Of a stretch of DNA of 64,000 nt, positions 35,423 through 44,128 are shown piece by piece. Source of the stretch: Xanthobacter sp. NM-25 (GTDB lineage Bacteria > Pseudomonadota > Alphaproteobacteria > Rhizobiales > Xanthobacteraceae). The stretch is taken from the NCBI RefSeq assembly GCF_022138605.1, contig NZ_JACBFS010000004.1:523414-587413 (forward strand), read 5' to 3'. How positions within the stretch are numbered: position 1 is the stretch's first letter; every line of letters begins with the position of its first letter. The translations under genes and the position numbers were made by a program. The notes beneath the pieces are model-generated. The model ran no database searches. It was not told the DNA's origin and worked only from the letters and a program-made list of their open reading frames with translations.

Positions 35423-37861
35423 ATGTCGTTTCCTTCTCAGGCGAGAGTGGTAATTGTCGGTGGTGGCGCTATCGGGAGTTCGATTGCCTATCATCTCACG
35501 AAGCGCGGCTGGAGCGATGTTGTGTTGCTCGAGCGCGGACAGGTCACGTCGGGTACCACCTGGCATGCCGCTGGCCTCTTCATGCAGCTCCGCACGACGC
35601 ACACGATGACCGAGCTTTGCCGTTACGGCGCGGAGCTGTTTCCGAAGCTCACCGCGGAGACCGGTCTGGACACGGGGTTCAAGCGCAGCGGCTCCCTGCC
35701 GATCGCCCGTACCCAGGAGCGCCTGCATGAGATTGCCCGCCTCGTTTCTCTAGGCAAGGTGTTCGGCGTCGAGGCGCATATGCTGAGCCCCACCGAGGTG
35801 CGGAATCATTATCCGCTGCTCGATCCCAGCGCGATTGTGGGCGGCGCCTTCATTCCCGGTGACGGACAGATCAATCCCGTCGATCTGACCGCCTGCTTTG
35901 TCCGTGGCGCCCGCATGGGCGGCGCCAAGATCCTCGAAGGGATCGAAGTTACAGACTTCGCCATCGAGCGCGGACGTGTTGTCGGCGTGAAGACCAAGCA
36001 GGGCGATATCGCCTGCGAGAAGGTCATCCTGGCCTGCGGGCTGTGGACCCGGACGCTTGCCGCGCGTGCGGGTGTTCACGTTCCGCTGTATGCTTCCGAG
36101 CACATGTACGTCACGACCGAGGAGCATGTGTCGATCCCGAAGGTGCTGCCGGTGCTGCGGGACACAGACGGCTACAATTACATCAAGGAAGATGCGGGCA
36201 AGTTGCTCGTGGGAGCGTTCGAGCCCAATGCCAAGGCGCTCCCCCTGTCGCGCCTCCCCGAGATCCAGCAGTTCATCGAACTCCCGGAGGACTGGGATCA
36301 GTTTGAGCTTCCCATGACCAAGGCCATGGAGACTGTCCCGCTCCTGAAGGAGCTCGGCATACGTCACTTCATGAATGGCCCCGAGAGCTTCACGCCGGAT
36401 AACCGGTTTATCGTCGGTGAAGCCCCGAACGTCGACAATCTATTCGTCGCGGCAGGCTTCAACTCGCAGGGCATTCTTGCCTCGCCGGGCGTGGGACGTG
36501 CCATGGCTGACTGGGTGGTGGAGGGCCATGCCACTATGGACCTGTCCGAAATGGACATCGCCCGCTTCCATGGTTTCGAGACCAACGAGAAATTCCTGCG
36601 GACGCGCATCGGAGAGAGTCTCGGCCTGCTTTACGAGATGCACTGGCCGCATAGGCAGTTTGAAACGGCCCGTCCCGTGCGGCAGACGCCCCTGTATGCG
36701 CGCCTCAAAGAGCACAATGCCTGCTTTGGTACGGCTGCCGGCATTGAACGCGCCAATTGGTACGCGCCCGCCGGTGTCGAGCCCAAGTATGAATACTCCT
36801 ATGGTCGGCAGAACTGGTTCGAGGCCGTTGGCGAAGAGCACAAGGCTGCTCGCGAGACGGTCGCTCTCTTCGATCTCTCATCCTTCGGCAAGACGCTCAT
36901 CCAGGGTCGTGATGCGTGTCGTGAACTTCAGCACATCGTCGCCTCGGATATGGACCGCCCGGTCGGGTCGGTGATTTATTCGCAGATGCTCAACGATAGA
37001 GGCGGCATCGAGTCGGATCTGACGTTCACGCGTCTCGCGGAGGACAAATATCTGATGGTGACAGCCGCGGCCCAGCAGGCGCGCGATGTGAACTGGATTC
37101 GTCGTCATCTTGATCCTCAGGCATTCGTGACCCTCACCGACGTCAGTGCAGGTTTCGGGACGCTCGCCCTGAATGGCCCGAAATCGCGCGAACTGCTTGA
37201 GAGCGTTTCTCCCAACGATTTCTCCAATGAAGCCTTCCCGTTTGGCACGGCCCAGGAGATTGATATCGGATATGGGAAGGCGCTGGCATTGCGCATTTCG
37301 TTCGTCGGAGAACTCGGCTGGGAGCTCTATCCCACGACCGACTTCCTGGTGCCGATCTTCGATGCGCTGATGCAGGAAGGTCAGGATCTGGGTCTGCGCC
37401 TCGCGGGCTATCACGCGCTGGATACCCTGCGGAGCGAGAAGGGGTTTGTGCACTGGGGCCATGACGTCTCGCCGGCGGACACGCCGATCGAGGCAGGCTT
37501 GGGCTTTGCGGTTTCGCGTAAGAAGAGCACCTTCATCGGCGCAGAGGCGATCACCCGTCAGCGCGCCGAAGGCGTGAAGCGTCGTCTGGTCCACATCAAG
37601 CTCGATGATCCGGAAGCCATGCTTCACCATGATGAGCCGATCTACCGGAACGGCCAGATCGTCGGGCGGGTCACGTCTGGTTCGTTTGGTTACACCATCG
37701 GGGCTTCGCTTGGATCCGGCTATGTCGACGTGCCTTTGACCGGATGGCAGGCGTTCCTCGCCGAGGGTCTATACGAGGTCGAGATTGCCGGCGTGCGATA
37801 TGGCGCAAGTCTGTCATTGCCGCCCTTCTACGACCCTAAGGCGTTGCGTCCCAAAGCGTGA
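35423..37861 (+). CDS. FAD-dependent N-demethylase, dimethylglycine dehydrogenase family (812 aa)
   Basis: Two-part enzyme. The N-terminal DAO-type FAD domain has VVIVGGGAIGSSIAYHLTKR and VTSGTTWHAAGL, where His48 corresponds to the histidine that covalently holds FAD in DMGDH, sarcosine dehydrogenase and MABO. The C-terminal half is a GcvT/aminomethyltransferase THF-binding domain (FDLSSFGKTLIQGRDACREL, GFGTLALNGPKSRELLESVS, GWELYPTTDFLVPIFDALMQ, YHALDTLRSEKGFVHWGHDV). It would oxidise an N-methyl group to an imine and transfer the carbon to THF. The start at 35423 follows GAGG. Substrate not readable; dimethylglycine, sarcosine-like or N-methyl-GABA are candidates. GabT nearby favours the last. 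Confidence 0.88.
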   Translation: MSFPSQARVVIVGGGAIGSSIAYHLTKRGWSDVVLLERGQVTSGTTWHAAGLFMQLRTTHTMTELCRYGAELFPKLTAETGLDTGFKRSGSLPIARTQERLHEIARLVSLGKVFGVEAHMLSPTEVRNHYPLLDPSAIVGGAFIPGDGQINPVDLTACFVRGARMGGAKILEGIEVTDFAIERGRVVGVKTKQGDIACEKVILACGLWTRTLAARAGVHVPLYASEHMYVTTEEHVSIPKVLPVLRDTDGYNYIKEDAGKLLVGAFEPNAKALPLSRLPEIQQFIELPEDWDQFELPMTKAMETVPLLKELGIRHFMNGPESFTPDNRFIVGEAPNVDNLFVAAGFNSQGILASPGVGRAMADWVVEGHATMDLSEMDIARFHGFETNEKFLRTRIGESLGLLYEMHWPHRQFETARPVRQTPLYARLKEHNACFGTAAGIERANWYAPAGVEPKYEYSYGRQNWFEAVGEEHKAARETVALFDLSSFGKTLIQGRDACRELQHIVASDMDRPVGSVIYSQMLNDRGGIESDLTFTRLAEDKYLMVTAAAQQARDVNWIRRHLDPQAFVTLTDVSAGFGTLALNGPKSRELLESVSPNDFSNEAFPFGTAQEIDIGYGKALALRISFVGELGWELYPTTDFLVPIFDALMQEGQDLGLRLAGYHALDTLRSEKGFVHWGHDVSPADTPIEAGLGFAVSRKKSTFIGAEAITRQRAEGVKRRLVHIKLDDPEAMLHHDEPIYRNGQIVGRVTSGSFGYTIGASLGSGYVDVPLTGWQAFLAEGLYEVEIAGVRYGASLSLPPFYDPKALRPKA

Positions 37862-37867
37862 GCTGAG

Positions 37868-37902
37868 GCGCCCCGGAGCCATATAATAGTGCTCCGGGGC
37901 GC
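37868..37902 (+). terminator. Terminator-like hairpin after the demethylase gene
   Basis: Perfect 12-base arms GCGCCCCGGAGC and GCTCCGGGGCGC around an 11-base AT-rich loop, 7 bases after the stop codon. No long T tract follows (TGGTTCCTGG), so efficiency is uncertain. Confidence 0.6.
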
Positions 37903-38112
37903 TGGTTCCTGGTTGCAGCGGAATTCTCACAGTTCGTCGTGCCGCCTGGGAACCAACGCTCGCGAGCTGTTAAAAAGGCTGGTGGCCCCGGCCTCGGTAC
38001 GCGAGTATGCTCAGCCAGTTCTGCCTTCTTGCTGGCTTGCCGCGCAGCAAGGGAGCCTGCTAAAATTCCGCGCAATGGCCCGCTATGTTCGGGGGGTGCG
38101 CGGCGGCACTGG

Positions 38113-38910
38113 ATGACTGAGACAGTCTATAAGATTTCTGACGTTTCCTCGACCGTAGGTGTTCCTCCAGCCACTCTTCGGCTTTGGGAGCAGCATGGTC
38201 TGGTTCACCCGATCCGGACGGACAGCGGATACAGACTCTTCCGCGAGGAGGACGTTGCACGCGTCCGGGAAATTCTGCGGCTGCGGTCGGTCCACGGTCT
38301 GAATCTGGCGGCGATAAGATCCGCTCTGCAAGACGCTGAACAAGTTCCGGAAGCCGATCACGCCTCTGCGCCAGGTCTGGGGCCCCTGCTTCGTAAGTTG
38401 CGTCGGAAGAGAGGGATGACGATCAAGCAGGTGGCCGATGCCGTCGGCGTATCGTCTTCTGTGATATCGACCCTGGAGCGGACCTCAAGCGGTGTTGGCA
38501 TCCGTTTGATGAAGATCCTGGCGGAGACGCTCGGAACAACGGTGACCGACCTTGCCGCCGGCGAACCCCCATCTGCCCATGGTGTCGTGAAGTCGGGGAA
38601 GGGGCGTGTACTGCCTATGCTCGGCACGGGGATCAAGATCCTTGAGCTCGCCTCAGGACCGAGAATGCTCGATTGCCAAGAATGGACGCTTCAACCCGGA
38701 GCGGGCAGCGAAGGCTTCTATTCGCATGAGGGCGAGGAGTTCATCAGGGTCTTGGAGGGCACGTTCGAGATCGAAGTCGATGGCATTGGCGCGGTTGATC
38801 TCGAGCCAGGCGATTCCCTCTACTTCGAAAGCAAACGGGCTCACGCTTGGCGTTGCAAGGGACGTAAGCCCTGTCGCCTGATCTGGGTGAACACGCCGCC
38901 AACGTTCTGA
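38113..38910 (+). CDS. MerR-XRE-cupin fusion regulator (265 aa)
   Basis: Three domains in one chain. Residues 1-70: MerR winged helix (YKISDVSSTVGVPPATLRLW, EQHGLVHPIRTDSGYRLFRE, VARVREILRLRSVHGLNLAA). Residues about 90-150: Cro/CI HTH (LLRKLRRKRGMTIKQVADAV, GVSSSVISTLERTSSGVGIR). Residues about 175-262: cupin (EGFYSHEGEEFIRVLEGTFE, VDLEPGDSLYFESKRAHAWR). Two DNA-binding modules plus a ligand pocket is an unusual combination. It sits amid four dyad-controlled units and is the best candidate to bind the dyad, with the cupin sensing substrate or product. Start at 38113 precedes MTETVYKIS; upstream open frame has no family support. Confidence 0.88.
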   Translation: MTETVYKISDVSSTVGVPPATLRLWEQHGLVHPIRTDSGYRLFREEDVARVREILRLRSVHGLNLAAIRSALQDAEQVPEADHASAPGLGPLLRKLRRKRGMTIKQVADAVGVSSSVISTLERTSSGVGIRLMKILAETLGTTVTDLAAGEPPSAHGVVKSGKGRVLPMLGTGIKILELASGPRMLDCQEWTLQPGAGSEGFYSHEGEEFIRVLEGTFEIEVDGIGAVDLEPGDSLYFESKRAHAWRCKGRKPCRLIWVNTPPTF

Positions 38911-38982
38911 GGCCGAGAAGGCATTCCCAGCGTCGGGTTGGGGCGGAGAGATGCTGGGAAGGGCACTAGCATGGTGGAATCT

Positions 38983-38999
38983 TTGCAGAAATTATGTAA
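38983..38999. promoter_or_regulatory. 17-bp dyad operator, copy 3 (cobW-like gene)
   Basis: TTGCAGAAATTATGTAA, one half-site changed to TGTAA; 141 bases before the chosen start. A further half-site-like TGTGCAAA follows near 39008. Confidence 0.65.
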
Positions 39000-39140
39000 A
39001 TATTTCTGTGCAAATCTCCTGCGAACTTCCGTATGTGAAGTCGCACCTTGGGGGAAGCGAGCGCGGTTGTAGTCGGGTCCAATCTCAGCCGCGCGATCGG
39101 GTGGGGATGGGGTCTCGAAGCGGGTGGAAGGCCGAGAAGA

Positions 39141-40151
39141 ATGAGAATGCTACCGAAGGCCGCCCCGGTCGAACGGGCTTCCACGGATGCTCCCACGATG
39201 AAAATCCCAGTGACAATCGTGAGCGGCTTTTTGGGTGCTGGAAAGACCACGCTCCTGCGGCGTTTGCTGGCTCAGCCAATGGGGTACAGGCTAGGGATCC
39301 TAATCAACGACTTCGGAGCGATCAATGTCGACGCGGACATGCTGAGCGAGGTGCAGCCCGATATCATTTCGCTTAAGAATGGCTGCGTGTGCTGCAACAT
39401 CAATGACGATCTCGCGGGTGGTTTGCGGCGACTAATGGAGGCGGAATCCACTCCGGATCATATCGTCATCGAAACCAGTGGTGTTTCGGAGCCCAGACGT
39501 GTTGCGGAGATGTTCTTCTCCGGTGCGCTGAGTCGCCAGTTTCAAGTCGACGGCATATTCTGCTTGGTGGATGCGCTCAACTATTTCGATCTCGACTATG
39601 GAATGACAGAGTTAGCGATCGAGCAGGCCGCAGTCTCGGACGTGGTCATCCTTAACAAGATCGATCTCGTATCGGGTGACGTGGTTGCGGGCGTGCATAG
39701 GGTGTTGAAGGCTGCCCTCCCGTCGATGCGCATTATCGAGAGTGTCCAAGCGGAAGTGCCGCTCGAAGTGATCCTGGACTCAACGCGCGAGTCGCCGCGG
39801 CTGTCCGTCTTCCCGCGTGCTACGGGCTTCGTGTCAGGGCAATCTGGTGCGCACGATCAAGCCTTCGCCACCCAGACGTGGTCGTCGGATGGCCTATTGA
39901 GGCGCGATGCCTTTGAGGCTGCCGTAAAGGAATTTCCAGCGAGCATTTATCGCGCCAAGGGATATCTGACGTTCACCGACGAGCCTGAGCGCAGCTCGCT
40001 GTTCCAGATCGTTGGAAAGCGGTCATCACTCGACCTGAGCGTGCGAGAGCGAGGGGACACTGCCAACGTTCTTGTGGTGATCGGCTCCAAGGCTGATGTG
40101 GATTTCGGCCAATTCGAACGCCTCATGATGACGTGCGTCGATCCTCTGTGA
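39141..40151 (+). CDS. CobW/COG0523-family GTPase (336 aa)
   Basis: Metal-chaperone GTPase. G1 motif TIVSGFLGAGKTTLLRRLL, INDFGAINVDADML, the metal-binding CxCC in SLKNGCVCCNINDDLAGGL, IETSGVSEPRRVAEMFF and NKIDLV (NKxD). C-terminal CobW_C domain (YRAKGYLTFTDEPERSSLFQ). Members deliver Zn, Co or Fe to target enzymes. Preceded by the shared dyad, so it probably metallates a pathway enzyme, the amidohydrolase being the obvious metal user. Start between 39141 (chosen; purine-rich GGAAGGCCGAGAAGA before it) and 39198 (no ribosome site) is uncertain. Confidence 0.86.
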   Translation: MRMLPKAAPVERASTDAPTMKIPVTIVSGFLGAGKTTLLRRLLAQPMGYRLGILINDFGAINVDADMLSEVQPDIISLKNGCVCCNINDDLAGGLRRLMEAESTPDHIVIETSGVSEPRRVAEMFFSGALSRQFQVDGIFCLVDALNYFDLDYGMTELAIEQAAVSDVVILNKIDLVSGDVVAGVHRVLKAALPSMRIIESVQAEVPLEVILDSTRESPRLSVFPRATGFVSGQSGAHDQAFATQTWSSDGLLRRDAFEAAVKEFPASIYRAKGYLTFTDEPERSSLFQIVGKRSSLDLSVRERGDTANVLVVIGSKADVDFGQFERLMMTCVDPL

Positions 40152-40224
40152 GAAGCACTTTGCCGGACGCACGAGCGAAGCGCGTAGGGCAGCAGTCACC
40201 GGGTGCTGCGGGCATGTTGAAACA

Positions 40225-40241
40225 TTACAGAATTTATGTAG
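40225..40241. promoter_or_regulatory. 17-bp dyad operator, copy 4 (gabT)
   Basis: TTACAGAATTTATGTAG, the most degenerate copy but aligned over all 17 bases with the others; 80 bases before the gabT start. Confidence 0.6.
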
Positions 40242-40321
40242 AGATTTGATAGGCCCGGGGGGAGAGCGATGCATGCTCGACCAAGGGCTTGGGCTAATCG
40301 TCACGCATTGGGAACCTTCAG

Positions 40322-41602
40322 ATGTTGAACACCGAACTCGCCGCCCGCCGCAATGACGCACTCTCAGGAGGAGTGGGCGTTACCACCCAGATTTATGCCG
40401 AGCGCGCCGCGAATGCGGAGATCTGGGATGTGGAGGGAAAGCGCTACATCGACTTCGCAGCCGGTATCGCCGTGGTCAACACCGGCCACCGTCATCCGAA
40501 GGTGATCGATGCCGTAAAGAAGCAACTGGATCACTTCACCCACACCTGCCACCAGGTGGTACCCTACGCGAATTATGTCCAGCTTGCTGAGCGTCTGAAC
40601 GCTCTTGTGCCCGGTGAGTTCAAGAAGAAGACGGTCTTTGTCACGACCGGGGCGGAAGCTGTGGAGAATGCGGTCAAGATCGCACGCGCTGCGACCAAGC
40701 GCTCCGCGGTCATCGCCTTCACGGGTGGATTTCATGGTCGGACATTCATGGGCATGGCCCTCACGGGCAAGGTGGCGCCGTACAAGGCTGGTTTCGGCGC
40801 TATGATGCCGGACGTTTTCCATGTGCCGTTTCCCGCGGAACTTCACGGGACGACGGTCGAGGCCTCGCTCTCCTCACTGGACAAGCTGTTCAAGGCGGAT
40901 GTGGATCCGAACCGGGTCGCCGCCTTCATCATCGAGCCCGTTCAGGGCGAAGGCGGCTTCTACGAGGTGCCGAAGGCTTTCATGCAGGCACTTCGGGAAC
41001 TTGCCGACAAGCACGGGATCCTGCTGATTGCGGATGAGGTCCAGACCGGCTTCGCGCGTACGGGGAAAATGTTTGCCATGGAGCACTTTGGTGTGGTGGC
41101 GGACCTGACCACCATGGCCAAGGGCCTTGGCGGTGGCTTTCCGATCGCGGCGGTGACCGGACGCGCGGACCTGATGGATTCGCCTGCGGTGGGCGGTCTT
41201 GGTGGCACCTACGGTGGGAGCCCAATCGGTATCGCTGCCGGCAATGCGGTTCTTGATGTCATCGAGGAGGAGGGCCTCAACGAGCGAGCCACGTTGCTCG
41301 GCAATCGGCTGAAGCAGAAGTTGCAGTCTCTGCGGGATGACGTCCCTCAGATCGTGGACGTGCGTGGGCCCGGTTTCATGAACGCCGTTGAGTTCAACCT
41401 GCCGGGCACCAGCACGCCGAATCCCGAGTTTACGAACAAGGTCCGGCTCAACGCCCTGGAGCGCGGCCTGATCCTTCTGACCTGCGGTGTCCATGGCAAC
41501 GTCGTGCGCTTCCTGGCTCCGTTGACCATTCAGGATGAGCTGTTTGTCGAGGCGCTCGACATTCTTGAGGCGACCTTGCGCGAGTGTGCTGCTGAGAGCT
41601 GA
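40322..41602 (+). CDS. gabT: 4-aminobutyrate aminotransferase, class III (426 aa)
   Basis: PLP enzyme transferring the amino group of a terminal amino acid (GABA-like) to 2-oxoglutarate, giving succinate semialdehyde. Motifs: KRYIDFAAGIAVVNTGHRHP, VFVTTGAEAVENAVKIARAA, IAFTGGFHGRTFMGMALTGK, EPVQGEGGFYEVPKAFMQAL, LLIADEVQTGFARTGKMFAM and the PLP Lys267 in TTMAKGLGGGFPIAAV. Length and motif order fit GabT. Dyad copy 4 precedes it. No succinate-semialdehyde dehydrogenase is in the cargo, so the host must finish the pathway. Confidence 0.9.
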   Translation: MLNTELAARRNDALSGGVGVTTQIYAERAANAEIWDVEGKRYIDFAAGIAVVNTGHRHPKVIDAVKKQLDHFTHTCHQVVPYANYVQLAERLNALVPGEFKKKTVFVTTGAEAVENAVKIARAATKRSAVIAFTGGFHGRTFMGMALTGKVAPYKAGFGAMMPDVFHVPFPAELHGTTVEASLSSLDKLFKADVDPNRVAAFIIEPVQGEGGFYEVPKAFMQALRELADKHGILLIADEVQTGFARTGKMFAMEHFGVVADLTTMAKGLGGGFPIAAVTGRADLMDSPAVGGLGGTYGGSPIGIAAGNAVLDVIEEEGLNERATLLGNRLKQKLQSLRDDVPQIVDVRGPGFMNAVEFNLPGTSTPNPEFTNKVRLNALERGLILLTCGVHGNVVRFLAPLTIQDELFVEALDILEATLRECAAES

Positions 41603-41699
41603 GACGCCGACGCATTGTACGGTCAGCGCATTACTAGAGAATTCTGGCTTTTCGTGGGGGCGGCCCGTCCAGCGGGTACATAGATGTGGAGGATGCTTG

Positions 41700-42587
41700 G
41701 TGGATCTACGCCACCTTCGCTACATCGTCGCTTGCGCGCGCAACGGCAGTTTCAGCGCTGCCGCATATGAGCTCAACGTTCGCCAACCAATCGTCAGCAG
41801 ACGCATTCGGGAGGCGGAAGATGAGCTCGGTGTGTTGCTGTTCGACCGGTCCACAGCCGGAGCGCGCCTAACATCGATAGGCGAGGAGTTTGTTATAGGG
41901 GCGCGCCGTATCGTCGAAGACATCGAGCGCCTGGCCGAACATGCGAAAGCCAGCGGCACCGGACGCCGTGGCCGTATTGTCGTTGGGTTCTACAACTCGC
42001 TTTCGAACGGTGCATTCCGCGCGGCATTGCGAGATTTCCGTGAGCGGTATCGCGATGTCGAAGTGGTCCCTTTCGAAATTCCTTTCGTCGATCTGACTGC
42101 CGGGCTGCTTTCCGGAACAATCGACGTGGCTATCGTGCTCTGTGAAGCCAGTGCATGCGAAGTGTTTCGCACGATCATGCTCTGGTCAGAATATCTCGTC
42201 GTAGCCCTACCGATCGAACATCCGCTTGCGGACAAGCCCGTCATCTATTGGCCAGAATTGAAGGGGGAGCGCTTCCTTATTAGCCATCATGATCCAGGCC
42301 CCGACATCCAGAACATCCTGCTGCGCAATCTCGCAGCACCTTCTGATCACCCTCACATCGCAACGCGCCTTCTTAGCCGCGAGAGCATCCTGAGTGAAGT
42401 CGCCGCCGGCCAGGGCATTGCCCTGCAATGCGAGTCTGCAACTGGCCTGAGCGGTTTGGGAGTCGTGTTCCGGCCGGTCCACAATGGCAACGGCGCAACC
42501 CGTCTTGGATACTCAGCCTGCTGGAAGCCGGACAATTCGAACCCGGTGCTGAGCCAATTTCTGGATGTCCTGAAACCACGATTCTGA
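41700..42587 (+). CDS. LysR-family transcriptional regulator (295 aa)
   Basis: N-terminal HTH: DLRHLRYIVACARNGSFSAA then AYELNVRQPIVSRRIREAED, followed by the periplasmic-binding-like effector domain (RIVVGFYNSLSNGAFRAALR, RDVEVVPFEIPFVDLTAGLL). GTG start at 41700, 7 bases after GGAGG, fits the family N-terminus; the open frame upstream overlaps gabT. It is co-directional with gabT and is the last cargo gene before trbB. Its target is not evident: no T-N11-A box was assigned. It might regulate the cargo or read through into trb. Confidence 0.88.
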   Translation: MDLRHLRYIVACARNGSFSAAAYELNVRQPIVSRRIREAEDELGVLLFDRSTAGARLTSIGEEFVIGARRIVEDIERLAEHAKASGTGRRGRIVVGFYNSLSNGAFRAALRDFRERYRDVEVVPFEIPFVDLTAGLLSGTIDVAIVLCEASACEVFRTIMLWSEYLVVALPIEHPLADKPVIYWPELKGERFLISHHDPGPDIQNILLRNLAAPSDHPHIATRLLSRESILSEVAAGQGIALQCESATGLSGLGVVFRPVHNGNGATRLGYSACWKPDNSNPVLSQFLDVLKPRF

Positions 42588-42786
42588 TCCAGTCGACAGA
42601 CGACCAGCGAGACGGCCGGAGCCATCGGCCGACTTAGGGACGCCGAGAACTTCCAGTATTTTTTCTCCCTTCTACGACCGGCTACGAAACGCGGGAGAAT
42701 AGCGTTGCCGGCACGCAATTCATGCCTTTCTTGATTGTCCCCGTCGCCATCCACGCATCCCGCGGATGGCCGCGAACGGGGGCAGG

Positions 42787-43794
42787 ATGCCGGCACATCA
42801 CCACATCACCGAAGGGCTCTCGCGAAGCGCGCGCATGCTGCGCACGGCGCTCGGCCCCGCCATCGCCCGTTATCTCGAAGATCCCGAGATCGTGGAGGTG
42901 ATGCTCAATCCCGACGGCAAGCTCTGGGTCGATCGCCTCAAGGGCGGCCTCGGTGATACGGGCGAGGAACTTCTGCCGGCCGCCGGCGAGCGGATCGTGC
43001 GCCTCGTCGCACACCATGTCGGCGCCGAGGTGCATGCCGGCAATCCGCGCGTGTCGGCCGAACTGCCGGAGTCGGGCGAGCGGTTCGAGGGTTTGGTCCC
43101 CCCCGTCGTCTCAGCCGCGACCTTCGCCATTCGCAAGCCGGCGGTCGCCATCTTCGAGCTGACCGACTACGTCGCCGCCGGCATTATGACGGAAGCTCAG
43201 GCCGAAATCTTGCGGCTCGCCGTCGTGACGCGGAAGAACGTGCTGGTCGCTGGAGGTACCTCCACCGGCAAGACCACGTTGGTCAACGCGCTGTTGGCCG
43301 AAGTGGCAAAAACACCCGACCGTGTCGTCCTGATCGAAGATACGCGCGAACTTCAATGCGCAGCTCGAAACCTCGTGGCGTTGCGCACCAAGGATGGCGT
43401 CGTCTCACTGTCTGATCTGGTGAAGTCCTCCCTCCGCCTGCGTCCCGACCGCATCCCGGTCGGCGAAGTGCGCGGCGCCGAAGCGCTGGACCTGTTGAAG
43501 GCATGGTCGACGGGGCATCCCGGCGGCATCGGCACCATCCACGCCAATACCGCCCATGGCACGCTGCACCGGCTCGAGCAACTGGTCCAGGAGGCCGTCG
43601 TCACGGTCCCGCGCGCGCTGATCGGGGACACCATCGACATCATCGCCGTTCTCACCGGCCGCGGCGCCGGCCGCCGGCTTGCGGAGATCGCCCTCGTGGA
43701 GGGGTTCGACCCCGTGACCGGCACCTACCGCACCCTCAACGCGCTGCTGCCTTCCGATTTCCGCACCACCCCTGGACAAGGAGACCACCAATGA
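42787..43794 (+). CDS. trbB: TrbB conjugal transfer ATPase (335 aa)
   Basis: VirB11-like hexameric ATPase at the cytoplasmic face of the mating channel. Walker A NVLVAGGTSTGKTTLVNALL, Asp box RVVLIEDTRELQCAARNLVA, Walker B and His box (RPDRIPVGEVRGAEALDLLK, AWSTGHPGGIGTIHANTAHG). Start at 42787 (MPAHHHITEGLSRSAR) after GGGGGCAGG. First gene of the trb operon, overlapping trbC. Its promoter must now lie in the 200 bases behind the cargo or come from read-through of the lysR gene. Confidence 0.95.
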   Translation: MPAHHHITEGLSRSARMLRTALGPAIARYLEDPEIVEVMLNPDGKLWVDRLKGGLGDTGEELLPAAGERIVRLVAHHVGAEVHAGNPRVSAELPESGERFEGLVPPVVSAATFAIRKPAVAIFELTDYVAAGIMTEAQAEILRLAVVTRKNVLVAGGTSTGKTTLVNALLAEVAKTPDRVVLIEDTRELQCAARNLVALRTKDGVVSLSDLVKSSLRLRPDRIPVGEVRGAEALDLLKAWSTGHPGGIGTIHANTAHGTLHRLEQLVQEAVVTVPRALIGDTIDIIAVLTGRGAGRRLAEIALVEGFDPVTGTYRTLNALLPSDFRTTPGQGDHQ

Positions 43795-44126
43795 TCCCGT
43801 ATGCCCTTCGCCGTGTTCGCTCTCGCCTTGCCGAGGCGACCGTCCTTGCCGCGGTCACGCTGCTGATGGGGGCGCCCGCCCATGCCTCCGGCTCGTCCAT
43901 GCCGTGGGAAGAGCCACTTCAGAAGATCCTCGAATCCATCGAGGGACCGGTGGCAAAAGTGGTGTCCGTGATCATCATCATTTTCACTGGCCTGATGCTC
44001 GCCTTCGGCGACACCAGCGGGGGCTTCCGTCGCCTCGTGCAGATCGTGTTCGGGCTCAGCATCGCGTTCGCCGCATCGAGCTTCTTCCTGTCCTTCTTTT
44101 CATTCGGCGGTGGGGCGGTGGTGTAG
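43791..44126 (+). CDS. trbC: TrbC pilin precursor (111 aa)
   Basis: VirB2-like pilin. Signal peptide (VLAAVTLLMGAPAHASGSSM), then two hydrophobic helices (VAKVVSVIIIIFTGLMLAFG and RLVQIVFGLSIAFAASSFFL). In RP4-type systems TraF (17344 here) trims and circularises it. Overlaps trbB (ATGA) and is 2 bases from trbD. Confidence 0.92.
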   Translation: MIPYALRRVRSRLAEATVLAAVTLLMGAPAHASGSSMPWEEPLQKILESIEGPVAKVVSVIIIIFTGLMLAFGDTSGGFRRLVQIVFGLSIAFAASSFFLSFFSFGGGAVV

Positions 44127-44128
44127 CC

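Noticed and set aside
24637..42786. Transposon or IS ends around the catabolic cargo
   Set aside because: No transposase gene, terminal inverted repeat or target duplication could be found at either edge.
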